Below, piece by piece: positions 21,801-31,446 of a stretch of DNA of 64,000 nt (its first letter is position 1; each line of letters begins with the position of its first letter). Position numbers and translations under genes: made by a program. This DNA comes from Corallochytrium limacisporum (Eukaryota > Opisthokonta). Where the stretch lies: contig PDIP01000035.1 of the NCBI GenBank assembly GCA_002811645.1, forward strand, positions 216,644 through 280,643, in the 5' to 3' direction. The notes beneath the pieces were generated by a model, which searched no databases, had not been told where the DNA came from, and was given only the letters and a program-made list of their open reading frames with translations.

Positions 21801-22085
21801 ATTAGCCAGATTCTGGCACAGCACTTCCCGAATCTGACCCAGAAGCAAATTGAGACCGTGGTCACTGGCATGTTCACGTACTGTGATGACCAGCTCAAGT
21901 TCAAGAACCACCTGCGTGACTTCCTCATCCAAATTAAGGAATACGCCGGCTCCGGTGAGGGCGACTTGTTTACCGAAGAGAAGGAGAAGGAACTCCAAAA
22001 GGAACAGGATCGTAAACGACAATACCAGCTTTCCGTGCCCGGTCTATTGAATCCACACGAGCGTGAGGAGATGATGGATGGCTGA
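18885..22085 (+). CDS. XPO1: Exportin-1 (CRM1 nuclear export receptor)
   Basis: This is a 1066-aa HEAT-repeat karyopherin-beta, full length for the family, in one exon. The importin-beta N-terminal region ([15 protein letters not shown]) is followed by the Xpo1 domain and the highly conserved NES-groove block [10 protein letters not shown]-type sequence, here [36 protein letters not shown]. CRM1 carries proteins with leucine-rich export signals out of the nucleus with RanGTP. C516 (codon 20430-20432) aligns with human C528, the covalent target of leptomycin B. The acidic, charged C-terminal helix is present. The start has a good context (ACCATGG). A distant AATAAA at 22402 could be its poly(A) signal. 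Confidence 0.97.
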   Translation: [1066 protein letters not shown]

Positions 22086-22425
22086 AGAGTGCGAAGACAA
22101 AGTCAAATAACACGAGTTTTCACTGTAGAGACGAAGTACAAAGCCCTTTCCGTTGAGACGTCAACGTTACAATGTGGTTTGTATGCGAGCATGACATAAA
22201 GGGAGTTCTTATAATATTTCTTTACCAGTCTAATTCTTTGTGATGTGTTTGTTGTTCTTCAGACTGTCTATGACGCCTAGGAATGGCTACATTGCTGGGC
22301 ATCCCATTTTTTTTTGTGTAAATTTTGGGGCTTCCTTCTTCCGGACCTAATTGTGTTGACATGGAAGTATGAGAAGGGAGAGCACTAATGTGACGATTTT
22401 GAATAAAGTCTGACAGTACACACTT
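22086..22425. other. 3'-3' gap between exportin-1 and orphan gene
   Basis: Convergent 3' UTR space. It contains a T9 run near 22307 and an AATAAA at 22402-22407 on the plus strand. No gene is seen. Confidence 0.6.
22402..22407 (+). promoter_or_regulatory. Possible poly(A) signal of exportin-1
   Basis: An AATAAA lies 317 bp after the exportin-1 stop and only 19 bp before the stop codon of the opposing gene. If used, the two transcripts would overlap at their 3' ends. Confidence 0.3.
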
Positions 22426-23199
22426 CTACCATAGTCGACGCCGTTTGGAAACGTCGTTGTCTCCACTGTAGACACCATCGAACAGCAAAGCCTCCAGGCC
22501 GTCGTTTTCGTTTTCGACGGCATCAGCCAAGCTCACTGACGACATGGGCTCCACGGACATCTCAACTGCAGTGAGGTCGTCCGTTTCCAATGCATCATTG
22601 TCGCCGACGGTCTCTGCCGGCGACAGTTCCTCATCGTCGTCGTTAGTGGACTGTTTGGCTTCGGTGCTGATGACAGCGTGATCTGTTGGAGTGATAGTAG
22701 TCTTCTTATTCTTCGCGGGGCGCGCTGACTTGGCGGCGTTCGCAATGCCTTGGCGAGTCACCATGGCTGTGGCAGCGACACTGCCAGTGGTGCCCGCAGT
22801 GTCACTGTGTTCGACTGCAAAATCAATAGAGGTTTCCACGGGCATTTCGTGGAATGTGGCCAGGGTACCCAGGAAAGAACACGAGTCAAGACTTCCGCTC
22901 TCGATATCTGTGCTCTTTGCGTTTCGCAAGTGCTGCAGTCGATTGGGTGTCAGAGACTCACTCTCGACCAACATGGCAGGTGAGGACTCAAACCCAAGAC
23001 GATAGTCACGTTCCCGTGCGTTGCATACACTTTGAAATATGGCAGCTTTTCGGAAAGATTCCTTTACTGTCGCTCTGGCCTGGTACATGGTAAGTCCCTG
23101 CGCCTCAATCTTGCTAATTGTGACATCTAGTAGGTACTGATTGAAGTACATCATCCGCTCCACGTCGGAGGAGAGGACATCATTGTCTTCTGTACCCAT
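22426..23199 (-). CDS. Unrecognised acidic protein with C-terminal basic cluster
   Basis: The 257-aa product has no family match that I recognise. Residues 10-70 look like a folded, mostly helical segment (MMYFNQYLLDVTISKIEAQG and the following charged stretch). Residues 70-250 are Ser/Thr/Asp/Glu-rich and probably disordered, with a Lys-rich patch near 165-175 (RPAKNKKTT). The protein ends in KRRRLW. The basic patches and acidic tail suggest a nuclear protein, but this is inference. The start ATG has a favourable context (A at -3, G at +4). It is convergent with exportin-1. Confidence 0.6.
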   Translation of the reverse strand: MGTEDNDVLSSDVERMMYFNQYLLDVTISKIEAQGLTMYQARATVKESFRKAAIFQSVCNARERDYRLGFESSPAMLVESESLTPNRLQHLRNAKSTDIESGSLDSCSFLGTLATFHEMPVETSIDFAVEHSDTAGTTGSVAATAMVTRQGIANAAKSARPAKNKKTTITPTDHAVISTEAKQSTNDDDEELSPAETVGDNDALETDDLTAVEMSVEPMSSVSLADAVENENDGLEALLFDGVYSGDNDVSKRRRLW

Positions 23200-24004
23200 G
23201 ATGCTTTTGTGTATGTGTTATGGCCCAGTGTCTGTAATGTGCGATGAGTGGTCACAACTCTCCTCGATGGACCTTGTACTACGGGTCTCTTCTTTATGGC
23301 AACCCCGAACAATGAAAGTTGGTGGTTTATTGTTTTTTTTTGCTTGCTACTGACTAATGAACATATCCAATATCTATCCTCAATAGTAAACCCCTAGCTT
23401 CTACGTTCCTAAATAAAAATATCTATGTGTTGTCGCGACTTCAAGAGTCGTTACGCTTAAGGATGCTTGCCCCAAAGCGGATTTATACAATAGTGCACTC
23501 CTCCAAACACCTGACTTGTAGTCGGCAACAAAATGATGTTGTTGTTTTGTGATGACCACCATCATATTCCAGATGCACTCGAAAACACTGAAGCGGCTTG
23601 GACTTTCCGACGGTTGGTAACAAAGGAACCAGATAAGAAACGGAGGAAGAGAACGCTGGAAGCGCCTAAATCCGCCTTTCTCTATTTGCAATTCACCGCT
23701 CTCCAATCATCTCCTCTGCGCTCAGGCAACCCGTTACTTTCCGACGTAGCCCCATCCTTGTCATTCATTCACTATAGCGTGACACTCCCCCAACCCGTTC
23801 CCATGTCCGAAATGAAACGAATATGAAAGAATCAAACACTGGCAAGAGCCATTTGGCAATTTATTGCCTTTTCAGATATCGGAAGAAAAATAAATATTGG
23901 AGGGGGAGGGGGACAAGTGGTCGTAGCAGAGCACTCTCCCCCCTCCCCTCCCTCCCTCCGTCCCTCATTCCGCTTGCCGTCTCGTATTGGTCGCTGAAGG
24001 GGAA

Positions 24005-24015
24005 GGGGGGGGGGG
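24005..24015. repeat. Poly-G tract (G11)
   Basis: Eleven consecutive G, followed by TTGGGGTTTTACCAACCCC, which can fold back on itself. It lies in the long divergent upstream region. Confidence 0.9.
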
Positions 24016-24854
24016 TTGGGGTTTTACCAACCCCGAGAACAAACTCGTGGTCTCTGCTTTTTTTTTCTTTTTGTATTTTTTTTTGGGACGTTTCACGCAA
24101 AACTTCAAGAAGAATCTGATCGGTCGGGGCTCGAAAGAAACACCACAGCGGAGATGGGAGAGGAGGTAGAGGAAAACGGTAAGGGGAGGGGCGGAACCAG
24201 AGAGAAAGAGAACAGTGACACGAAAGAAAAAAAAATTCTCCTCCTGAACTCTCCCCACCGGCCCCTTCTTCTTCTGCTACCGCTCGGCTCACTCCGCTTC
24301 TGACGAATTGAACAAAGGAGAGTCAGAGACAAACTCAGTCAGTACTGAGATAAAAATACATTCTCTCCCACCACCCCCTTTACTGTCGTTATGCACAGCC
24401 ATTCGACCCTCTGTGCTGTTCGTGGTGTTGGAGCGGTGCTGTGGTTGGTTGGCTGACACATTGTCTTTGGGCACACATCACGCCTTTTGTCTCCGGTGTC
24501 GACCTGTCTCGCCCACTACCGCCCGGAAAAGTTAACCTTGGCTCTATTCCTCAGTAGTGCCTGCCACCAATCCGTGGCGCTCGACTGCATACGCTATGTA
24601 TTGCAAAATATAGCAGTGTTGGCGCACCAGTACACCCAATCATGGATCGGACCTATGCAATCATCGGAGCTCTGGGAATCGAAAGGGGGAAAGGACGAGT
24701 GGCAGGACAAGGCCAGGAAATCAAAAAAAAAAGTATTCGAAGGCTACTGCGTGCCTGTTTTTTACTGGGTCCTGCTACTTCGTGAGCACCGAAGATCGCA
24801 TTAAAACTGAAGTTCATTTATTGCACTAGCCTGTCGAAGCTCGCGTAGGGGTAT

Positions 24855-24930
24855 ACACACACACACACACACACACTGCCTATGTGGAATTGTGGGGGTA
24901 CGACTCTCTCTCTACACACACACACACACA
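24855..24930. repeat. CA microsatellites
   Basis: An (AC)11 array (24855-24876) is followed 37 bp later by a CT-run (24904-24912) and a second AC array of about eight units (24914-24930). Confidence 0.9.
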
Positions 24931-25947
24931 GTCTCTACCCTCTCATGCAGGCCAAGGCCTGATCGCTTGGGATGGCTGACCTGCGGTTGGTACCATTACT
25001 AAATGGTATTATTACTGGTATGTGACGCAAATGTGACAAGGGAACCATTTTTAGCCCGGAGAGGCACCAAAGCAGAAAAGAACAAGATAGAATGATCATC
25101 CGTGGTGGACTCAACCAAGTATGGTACCTGAACAGTGAGGAAACCGTATCATTTTTTATATTTCTGGGGCCGCGCGTCCACGTAAGACTGCAGAGAAAGG
25201 GGAAAGACCATTCACACCCAGTGTGGGTTTCCTCCATCGCCCTCCCCCACCACAAAAAAAAATGGGGCCTACCCCAATGGCGCAATAACTTCATGGCTGG
25301 GGTATTTACGTTGAAGGAACGGAACGACGGGAAGACCATGTGTTGTGTGTGGTGGTGGGGCGGTTGTCTCTTTGGTCCCCAAGTCCCACTCTTTTCGTCG
25401 TCTTTTCTTCCCGACAGATTTTCTCTCTGAGGCCGGGTGGGGTTTCGGTATCACAACCAACACAGAACCTTCTCCAGCAATGGGAGTGCCACTCGTCGTT
25501 TCTGGACAGCCGCTGCCAATTTTTCTGCGGAACGTTTTAGGTTTTGTTTGCTCTTCCCCTCTTTCTTTCGTCGCTTGCGGTAGAATCCTTTGAGTTTCTG
25601 GCCGGCTGATTTACGTATATCTTCTATGGAACTGGCAGCACTGTGAGCAAGGGAAGACGAACAGCCCCCATCGCATCATCAACAGATGACACTACGAAGT
25701 CTTTGCTCACAGAGAGCTCACCACCGTCTTAGACTCTCCAGGCGGTGATCGTATCTCTCCGTACATCAGTACTCTCACTATGCAACAGTATCATTGACCA
25801 AATTTGAAGCCCTTGGCTCCTGCGCAGGTAGTACCTGCCACGAACTCCGAAGATACGGTGATGACCCGTGACAGATGTACGGCTTAGTTGGGTCGAAAGG
25901 CCCCTGATACCTGTAGGTGAATTATTACGAAGCATGTGGGTGTTTGT

Positions 25948-25968
25948 CCCCCCCCCCCCGGAGGGGGG
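25948..25968. repeat. C12 tract with adjacent G-run
   Basis: C12 (25948-25959) is followed by GGAGGGGGG. The two runs are nearly complementary and could form a hairpin. It lies about 290 bp upstream of the coiled-coil gene at 26255. Confidence 0.88.
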
Positions 25969-26254
25969 CGGCGGTAGGGGGGTGAGTCTCGTCGGAACTG
26001 ACGCGTCCCTGTTGGGACTTCAAGGCGCTGGGAGTGGTTTCATGTACCTGTTCGGACAGGTAGTCAGGAGTCATTAATTCCATGTTTGATGGGGCCCTGT
26101 AGCAAATTGTCCGAGCGGATTCGTGTCATAAGGAGATTGTGCAAGAAGAGACGATGGCATTTGACATGGTTTGCCGAGCACCGGCTTAGGTAGGGCATGT
26201 AGAATGTAGCAGGATCAAAAGCCACATAGATACCGCATACGCAAGTTCAACACG

Positions 26255-28162
26255 ATGTCAGATGTCATCGATAAACTCGATTCAGAGTTTGATATCCACC
26301 TCAGCCGCATCAGAGAGGTATCTCGAGAGAGTGATGCCCACCGTCGTATCCTGATCAGCCACTGGCTGGAGAAACTGAGAAGGGTCAGGCAAGGTGGTGA
26401 CATGCCACCGGGTGTGCCGGCGAAGGCAGTCCTGGCCATTCGCAATATGCATTCACGGGCACTCTTAGACACTTTGCTGCGGAATTCCAACGTCATGCCG
26501 AAGCCCTTTGACAAGAAACCTGCGCCAGGCCCTCTGGCCCGAACGCTACCGGGAGAACTCGGGGATCGCTTTCCTGCACGATTGCCGTCATCGCGCATCG
26601 GCTCGCCTATGCGAACCCTAGACACGAGCCAGAACACCCCGCCACGCCGGTCGAAGACGAGTTCATTCGCAAACAAGCCAGTAATCCATACTTACATTCC
26701 GAAAGAACCGCTGAATGAAGCTGTGCCACAAGCAGACGACTGGGGCAAGTCCTCGATCGACAGCGAGAGCGATGTCTCCACTCTGCGCAGGACGCTGGAG
26801 GAACTCAAAATCAAGCTCATGGAGAGCGATGCCTCGCCTGTGGCTGCACAAACACATACGCGTAAGAAACCGTTGGTGAACACCATCGTTCTGGAAAACC
26901 AAGAGAACGAATCTCCGGAACTCCTGGGCAGCTCCTATGTCAGAGCTGCCACAGAATCCTTCCAGCGACAGCAAGAGTCTGTGAGCCCATCTGAAGCAAA
27001 GGACACCTCTGTGGGTCGCGTCCCGTCGATCCAAGACCAGCTAGCGAAGGATATCGATGTGGATTTGCCCGTGCTGCAAGACTCATTCAATGTAGCCGAC
27101 ACACAAGCCTTTGTGGCAATGATGAACCGGACTAGCGCAGCAGGGGGTTTGGACAAGAACCGTGAGCTTATTGAAGTGCAGGCCGTCTGGGAGCGTCAGC
27201 ATCGTCGGCTAGAGGCCAAGGCGCGGCGTGCCACGGAACTCCTGCGCCGTGAGCGCGAAGCGCATGCCGGTACGGCACACAGTTTGCGACAGCGGATCGC
27301 CGAGCTTGAGGCTGAGCTTAGAGATCGGCGGGCCATGGTCCTTGCTTATGAATCGCAACATGTGCGTGTCCTAGAAGAATTGGGACGGCAGGTTGACGAG
27401 GTCGGCACCCGTTACAAAGGCGAGACTGTGCGGGCGAACGAATTGGAGGCACGTTTAGATCTAGCAGTTACGGAGGCCGCACAGGCGCGCAACGTTGTAG
27501 AAACACTTGAAGACACCGTGCGCGAGATGCACCTGCAGGCTGAACGGCTGTCAGAATCGGAGGCCGCATTGGCAGGCCGGTGCTCAGGCCTGCAGAGCCA
27601 GGTCGAAGCACTGACTACTGAGCGCGATGACCTCCTGGGAGTGCGCGACGAAGAAATGCACGGCTACCGGTCTATGGAGCGTGAGCTGGAGAACATGCGC
27701 ACAGAGTACACAAACCTACAATCACGATATGATGAAACCATTTCCGATCTCGCGGAACGTCGGGAGGCCATCCGCAACTCTGATACCCAATTTGAACAGC
27801 TGCGCACTGACCACAACAAGACCCAGATAGCTCTGTACGATCTTAAGGCTCGTTACGAAGCCGACACAGCCCGCCTGCGGGAGCGACATAACAATGAGGT
27901 GGCAGATCTCAAGGACATTCTAAGACGTACAGCAGTTGCGCAGAAGAACCTTCAGGGCAAGGTTTCAGAGCTTGAAGCCGACAACGAAGCCATGAATGAG
28001 CGTTGGAAACAGAAACTGGATGTGGTTGCAGAGTCAAACTTGGCCCATGCGCTGGACATGGTACCTAAGGAATCGGTGCGCGATATGGAGCTCACTATTG
28101 AAGGGCTGCGGTCGCAAGTACATTACCTTGAGCAGCGCATCCGTTCTGATGCAGGTGCCTAG
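26255..28162 (+). CDS. Coiled-coil protein, unrecognised
   Basis: The 635-aa product has three parts. Residues 1-80 are a helical, probably folded head (about 60 residues of charged helix ending near LLDTLLRNSNVMP). Residues 80-300 are Ser/Pro-rich and disordered with scattered basic patches. Residues 300-632 form an almost continuous, Arg/Glu-rich heptad coiled coil. This organisation is typical of centrosomal, kinetochore or cytoskeletal scaffolds, but I cannot name a family. GC-rich third positions support real coding. It faces DNA ligase I across 153 bp. Confidence 0.8.
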   Translation: MSDVIDKLDSEFDIHLSRIREVSRESDAHRRILISHWLEKLRRVRQGGDMPPGVPAKAVLAIRNMHSRALLDTLLRNSNVMPKPFDKKPAPGPLARTLPGELGDRFPARLPSSRIGSPMRTLDTSQNTPPRRSKTSSFANKPVIHTYIPKEPLNEAVPQADDWGKSSIDSESDVSTLRRTLEELKIKLMESDASPVAAQTHTRKKPLVNTIVLENQENESPELLGSSYVRAATESFQRQQESVSPSEAKDTSVGRVPSIQDQLAKDIDVDLPVLQDSFNVADTQAFVAMMNRTSAAGGLDKNRELIEVQAVWERQHRRLEAKARRATELLRREREAHAGTAHSLRQRIAELEAELRDRRAMVLAYESQHVRVLEELGRQVDEVGTRYKGETVRANELEARLDLAVTEAAQARNVVETLEDTVREMHLQAERLSESEAALAGRCSGLQSQVEALTTERDDLLGVRDEEMHGYRSMERELENMRTEYTNLQSRYDETISDLAERREAIRNSDTQFEQLRTDHNKTQIALYDLKARYEADTARLRERHNNEVADLKDILRRTAVAQKNLQGKVSELEADNEAMNERWKQKLDVVAESNLAHALDMVPKESVRDMELTIEGLRSQVHYLEQRIRSDAGA

Positions 28163-28315
28163 TCGCCGCTGGCGACCCCCTCTGACTACCCGGCCCTGCG
28201 CAGACTGTGACAATTCATCGGCAAAACCCCGCTGACAAAGCATAAAGCAGATGGCAGAAGTCAAAATGTAATATTCTTCACATGTTTAATGATAAAGACC
28301 TGCACATGACAACAT

Positions 28316-30694
28316 TCAGTACTCGTCATCATCAATGCCACCAGTGTTTCCGTTTTGTACTGAGGCCTGGGCGCGGTAAAGGTCAGCAACTTGCTGACTG
28401 TCCGTCGCTTCTTCCGGTTTCTTGTCCTCACGGATCTTTACAAACCGTGGGAACCGCAGCGAAATACCTTTCTCAGGGTGCACCAGACCAGCCGCTGCCT
28501 TAGACTGTGGTGAGATGCTCAAGTCGGCAGCAAGGACTTCCCAGACCTGCACAGCATCAAACCAAACGTCGGGGGTGATGCCTCCAAGCTGGTAGTATGG
28601 CTTCGGCTTGGGAATGATGTGCTTGCTCAGAGTCGAGTGGTGCTCAGCCAGCACCTCGTCGCTAAATCCGGTACCGATCTTGCAGATGGCCTGGTACTCT
28701 TCGTTGTCGGAGTCGTAACAGCCTAGTAGGAAGGCACCGTAAACGCCAGTGCGCTTGCCCTTCCCGTAAAAGGCACCCAGCACGACCAGGTCGACGGTGT
28801 CACCAATGCCGGTAAGGTAGTCCTTCTTCAATTTCAGCCATTTTTTGGAGCGTTTGGCAATTTCATAGGTGGCGTCTTCTTCCAGAGTTTTCACCATGAG
28901 TCCTTCACACTGATCCGCGACAGCCTGGTCGAGAAAGGATTGCATTTCATCCAGGTCGCTAGATATGAGACTCTTGGCAAAGCGAAAGCGATCATCGACT
29001 GTGTGGAAGTACTTCATCAAGCACTCGCGCCGGTCAATCAGGGGCTGTGTGACCAATGATGTCCCGTTGATGTACAGCAGATCAAACCCAAAGAGGCACA
29101 CTTGGACTTTGACGTCGGCTTCGTTGACTTCCTTGCGCTTGCGTGTAGAGAGAACTTGGAAGGGCAAAAGCTTGCTGCTTTGCCGGTCAAAAGCGACCGC
29201 CTCACAGTCCATGATGAAATCTATGACCTGCAAATCACCCTCGGTGGAATAGGTCAAGGGCATGTTGGAGACAATGTCCGGATACTTTTCCGTATGGTTC
29301 TCGGAGTTGCGAGAATAGATTTGGATCTGTCCATCCTTGGTCAGATGGATCTGGGCACGCTCACCGTCATACTTGTACTCACAGATGAATTTCTTACCCT
29401 CAAACTCGTCCAGGACGACTTGCACACCGTTGGTTGGCTTGGCCAACATGGGCTTTATGGGGACACCGGGTGAGATATGGCAGACGTCGTGCAGCGTCTG
29501 GAATCCGTGTTCCACCAAGGCAGGTACAATGTTCTCATAGTTCGGATGCTCACTAAAAACGGTCTTCAGAATGTGACGATTTTGTTCTTCTTTTTCGTAC
29601 GCGGACTCCGGCAGGTGGGCACTGTCTTTGGTAGCCTTCTTAGGATCGTTTCCGTTCGTGGCACGCCATTCCGCAACCGTTGCTGCGCGGGCCAGGGCCA
29701 TGAGAACGCTCTGCTCCGCCAGTCCGATGCGCAGTTTGCCACTTAAAGCCCGAACGAGATACTTTGGCTCGCTGCCCTTACCCGCAATCATCAGTGTAGA
29801 AATCTTATCCTGCTTCTTGGTCTGGGAGGCATTGCCCGTCAGTTCGGCAATTGAGCGCAGAGTTTTGAAGACACCTTCTACAGTCAGGGGCTTTGGTGCA
29901 AACATTGTGCGCTGATTAGCCTTAGATTCTTGTGCTACCAGCCCGAGATCACCTTTTTTCTCCAGGCTTCCCTTCAGCTGCTGTAGAGATCTGCCTGTGG
30001 CCTTGGAGATTGCTTTCATGACAATGGCATCACCCAAACCTAGCTCCAGATTTGCGTAGTCAGGAGCGACTTTGTTGACGGTCAGATATACCGCCGGTAG
30101 CAGGTCGTTGGGCGTTAGAAGAGCCACACTCTCGAGGAAGTTGGCAAGATATTGGATGATCAGCAGGCGCTTGGTGGTGCCCTCAATGAATTCGAAGGTC
30201 CGACTGAGTGCCATATACGGCACCGGTTCGCCGTCCTTCCAGCAGGCATCGCGAACGGGATGGTACTTTGCCTTGGATGGGTCATATGATTCTGGGCGCT
30301 GATGACCTGTCTTTGTGGGTGAGCTGCTCGCATCGCCAGCGGTATTCTTACCCATCGAAAAAATGGACGCAGCGGGCTTTTTTAGCGGTTTTGGAGGCTC
30401 GGAGTCAGCTTCGGTGACGGCCTCGGTGGCTCCCGCGACAAGGTCTGTTTTGGCTTTCTTGCTAGCACTCTGTTGAGACTCGTTAAGGTTGTGCTTCTCC
30501 CCTGTTTTTGGGTCCTGCATCGGTGCCAATGGGGCACTTTCCTGTGACTCGGCTGTCTGTTCCGGTTTCTTTTCGTCCGCCTTACTTTCATCCTCGATTT
30601 TGGTGGTACTGCTGGCGGCCTTCTTCATTCCCAAAGATCCGCTGGCGAACCAGCTCTGGAGCGGGGTCTGCTTATTGGCCATAGGTCCCGGCAT
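28316..30694 (-). CDS. LIG1: DNA ligase I (ATP-dependent)
   Basis: From ATG 30694 the protein is 792 aa. It has a PCNA-interacting box Q-x-x-L-x-x-W-F (QTPLQSWF) at residues 9-16, a disordered Lys/Glu-rich linker, the DNA-binding domain, then the nucleotidyltransferase core. The AMP-accepting lysine is in motif I EYKYDGERAQ (K441 in this numbering). Motif III (FDLLYINGT), motif IV (EGLMVK), motif V (WLKLKKDY) and motif VI (LRFPRFVKIREDK) follow in order. It seals nicks between Okazaki fragments and in excision repair. ATG 30682 (four codons in) is an alternative. The frame remains open 98 codons further upstream without an ATG and looks like a mitochondrial presequence; see findings. It is convergent with the coiled-coil gene. 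Confidence 0.94.
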   Translation of the reverse strand: MPGPMANKQTPLQSWFASGSLGMKKAASSTTKIEDESKADEKKPEQTAESQESAPLAPMQDPKTGEKHNLNESQQSASKKAKTDLVAGATEAVTEADSEPPKPLKKPAASIFSMGKNTAGDASSSPTKTGHQRPESYDPSKAKYHPVRDACWKDGEPVPYMALSRTFEFIEGTTKRLLIIQYLANFLESVALLTPNDLLPAVYLTVNKVAPDYANLELGLGDAIVMKAISKATGRSLQQLKGSLEKKGDLGLVAQESKANQRTMFAPKPLTVEGVFKTLRSIAELTGNASQTKKQDKISTLMIAGKGSEPKYLVRALSGKLRIGLAEQSVLMALARAATVAEWRATNGNDPKKATKDSAHLPESAYEKEEQNRHILKTVFSEHPNYENIVPALVEHGFQTLHDVCHISPGVPIKPMLAKPTNGVQVVLDEFEGKKFICEYKYDGERAQIHLTKDGQIQIYSRNSENHTEKYPDIVSNMPLTYSTEGDLQVIDFIMDCEAVAFDRQSSKLLPFQVLSTRKRKEVNEADVKVQVCLFGFDLLYINGTSLVTQPLIDRRECLMKYFHTVDDRFRFAKSLISSDLDEMQSFLDQAVADQCEGLMVKTLEEDATYEIAKRSKKWLKLKKDYLTGIGDTVDLVVLGAFYGKGKRTGVYGAFLLGCYDSDNEEYQAICKIGTGFSDEVLAEHHSTLSKHIIPKPKPYYQLGGITPDVWFDAVQVWEVLAADLSISPQSKAAAGLVHPEKGISLRFPRFVKIREDKKPEEATDSQQVADLYRAQASVQNGNTGGIDDDEY

Positions 30695-30988
30695 CTGTGT
30701 TGCATGCGATGCCAATACGGACGATCTCAGACGTACCTGCGTATATAATCCGGGTGCAAATTTACCTACGCTTGCATTAATGAGCAGGGGATACGTCTTT
30801 GGGTTGACGGATCCAAACACTACTCTCTGCAGTCCGACCAGTCGTAGAAGACTCGGTCGTGAAATGGTGACGGACTCTCTCTGCTGCCCCTGTTGTCCAG
30901 ACTGGTATGAGATCGGCTCGTGTTCTCTCTCCTCCTGACGGTCCAGTTTGGTAATAGAATTATCATAGGTGAAGTGACATGGTGTCGT
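30695..30988 (-). other. AUG-less in-frame extension upstream of DNA ligase I
   Basis: These 98 codons are in frame with the ligase and contain no stop or ATG. The 57 codons nearest the ligase ATG contain seven Arg/Lys and no Asp/Glu, as in mitochondrial targeting sequences. A near-cognate ATT in a strong context (CACCATTT) opens that segment at 30865, and a GTG lies at 30820. A tiny out-of-frame uORF of five codons (30963-30980) precedes it. It may be the start of a mitochondrial isoform by non-AUG initiation or via an upstream exon; it may also simply be leader. Confidence 0.45.
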
Positions 30989-31446
30989 TTAACAATAGCT
31001 CCTAACTGTGCAATAAATAGCTTGTTGACGTCAAAGAAGAATTAATCCACGGGAGCAATGACAACCATTCAGACTTATGTCAGGTATCCTGATCGGCCCT
31101 GATCCCTCCTCCACCGACGGCTTCTTGGCCCTGGCGAAGAGAGGGCCCCCCGGGGGGGGGGGGAAGTCCTTCCCTTTCGTCTCCGTTGGAAAAAAGTGGC
31201 GCGAAAAGAGCCCAAGGCTGGGTTCGAAAAGTAGGCTGATACCGTTGGTATGCGGTACCACCAGGCACTAGTGAGGCTTTCTATTGCCTCCCCCCCGCTT
31301 TTCCTTCTCCGGCCTGGTCAAAATCTGGGTCCCCGATTTGCATCGGGGCCTAGTTTGGAGGCTTGCTCACATATACATAGAAGCCGTAAGTCTTGTGGAT
31401 GTTAGTGGCTCTACTGGTTTAATTCTATGCATAGGTCACCGCATGC
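30989..31446. other. Spacer between DUS2 (3' end) and ligase leader
   Basis: Both flanking genes are on the minus strand, so this holds the DUS2 3' end and the ligase promoter. It contains a C6-G12 palindrome (31146-31163). No gene is recognised; antisense ORFs of about 60-76 codons look like chance. Confidence 0.55.
31146..31163. repeat. C6-G12 homopolymer palindrome
   Basis: C6 (31146-31151) abuts G12 (31152-31163). The junction is self-complementary and lies about 160 bp upstream of the start of the open ligase leader. Confidence 0.88.

Larger units (their letters stand above)
23200..26254. other. 3-kb low-complexity upstream region
   Basis: No recognisable gene lies between this divergent pair. 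It contains pyrimidine-rich DNA (23937-23965), G11 (24005-24015) followed by a GGTTGGGG/CCAACCCC-type hairpin, T-rich runs (24058-24085), two CA microsatellites (24855-24930) and a C12 tract with adjacent G6 (25948-25968). ORFs of up to about 140 codons are low-complexity or chance. Confidence 0.55.

Noticed and set aside
23823-24303. ORFs in the purine/pyrimidine tracts downstream of the orphan gene
   Set aside because: They consist of homopolymer-derived Phe/Pro/Gly/Arg runs and reflect low-complexity DNA.
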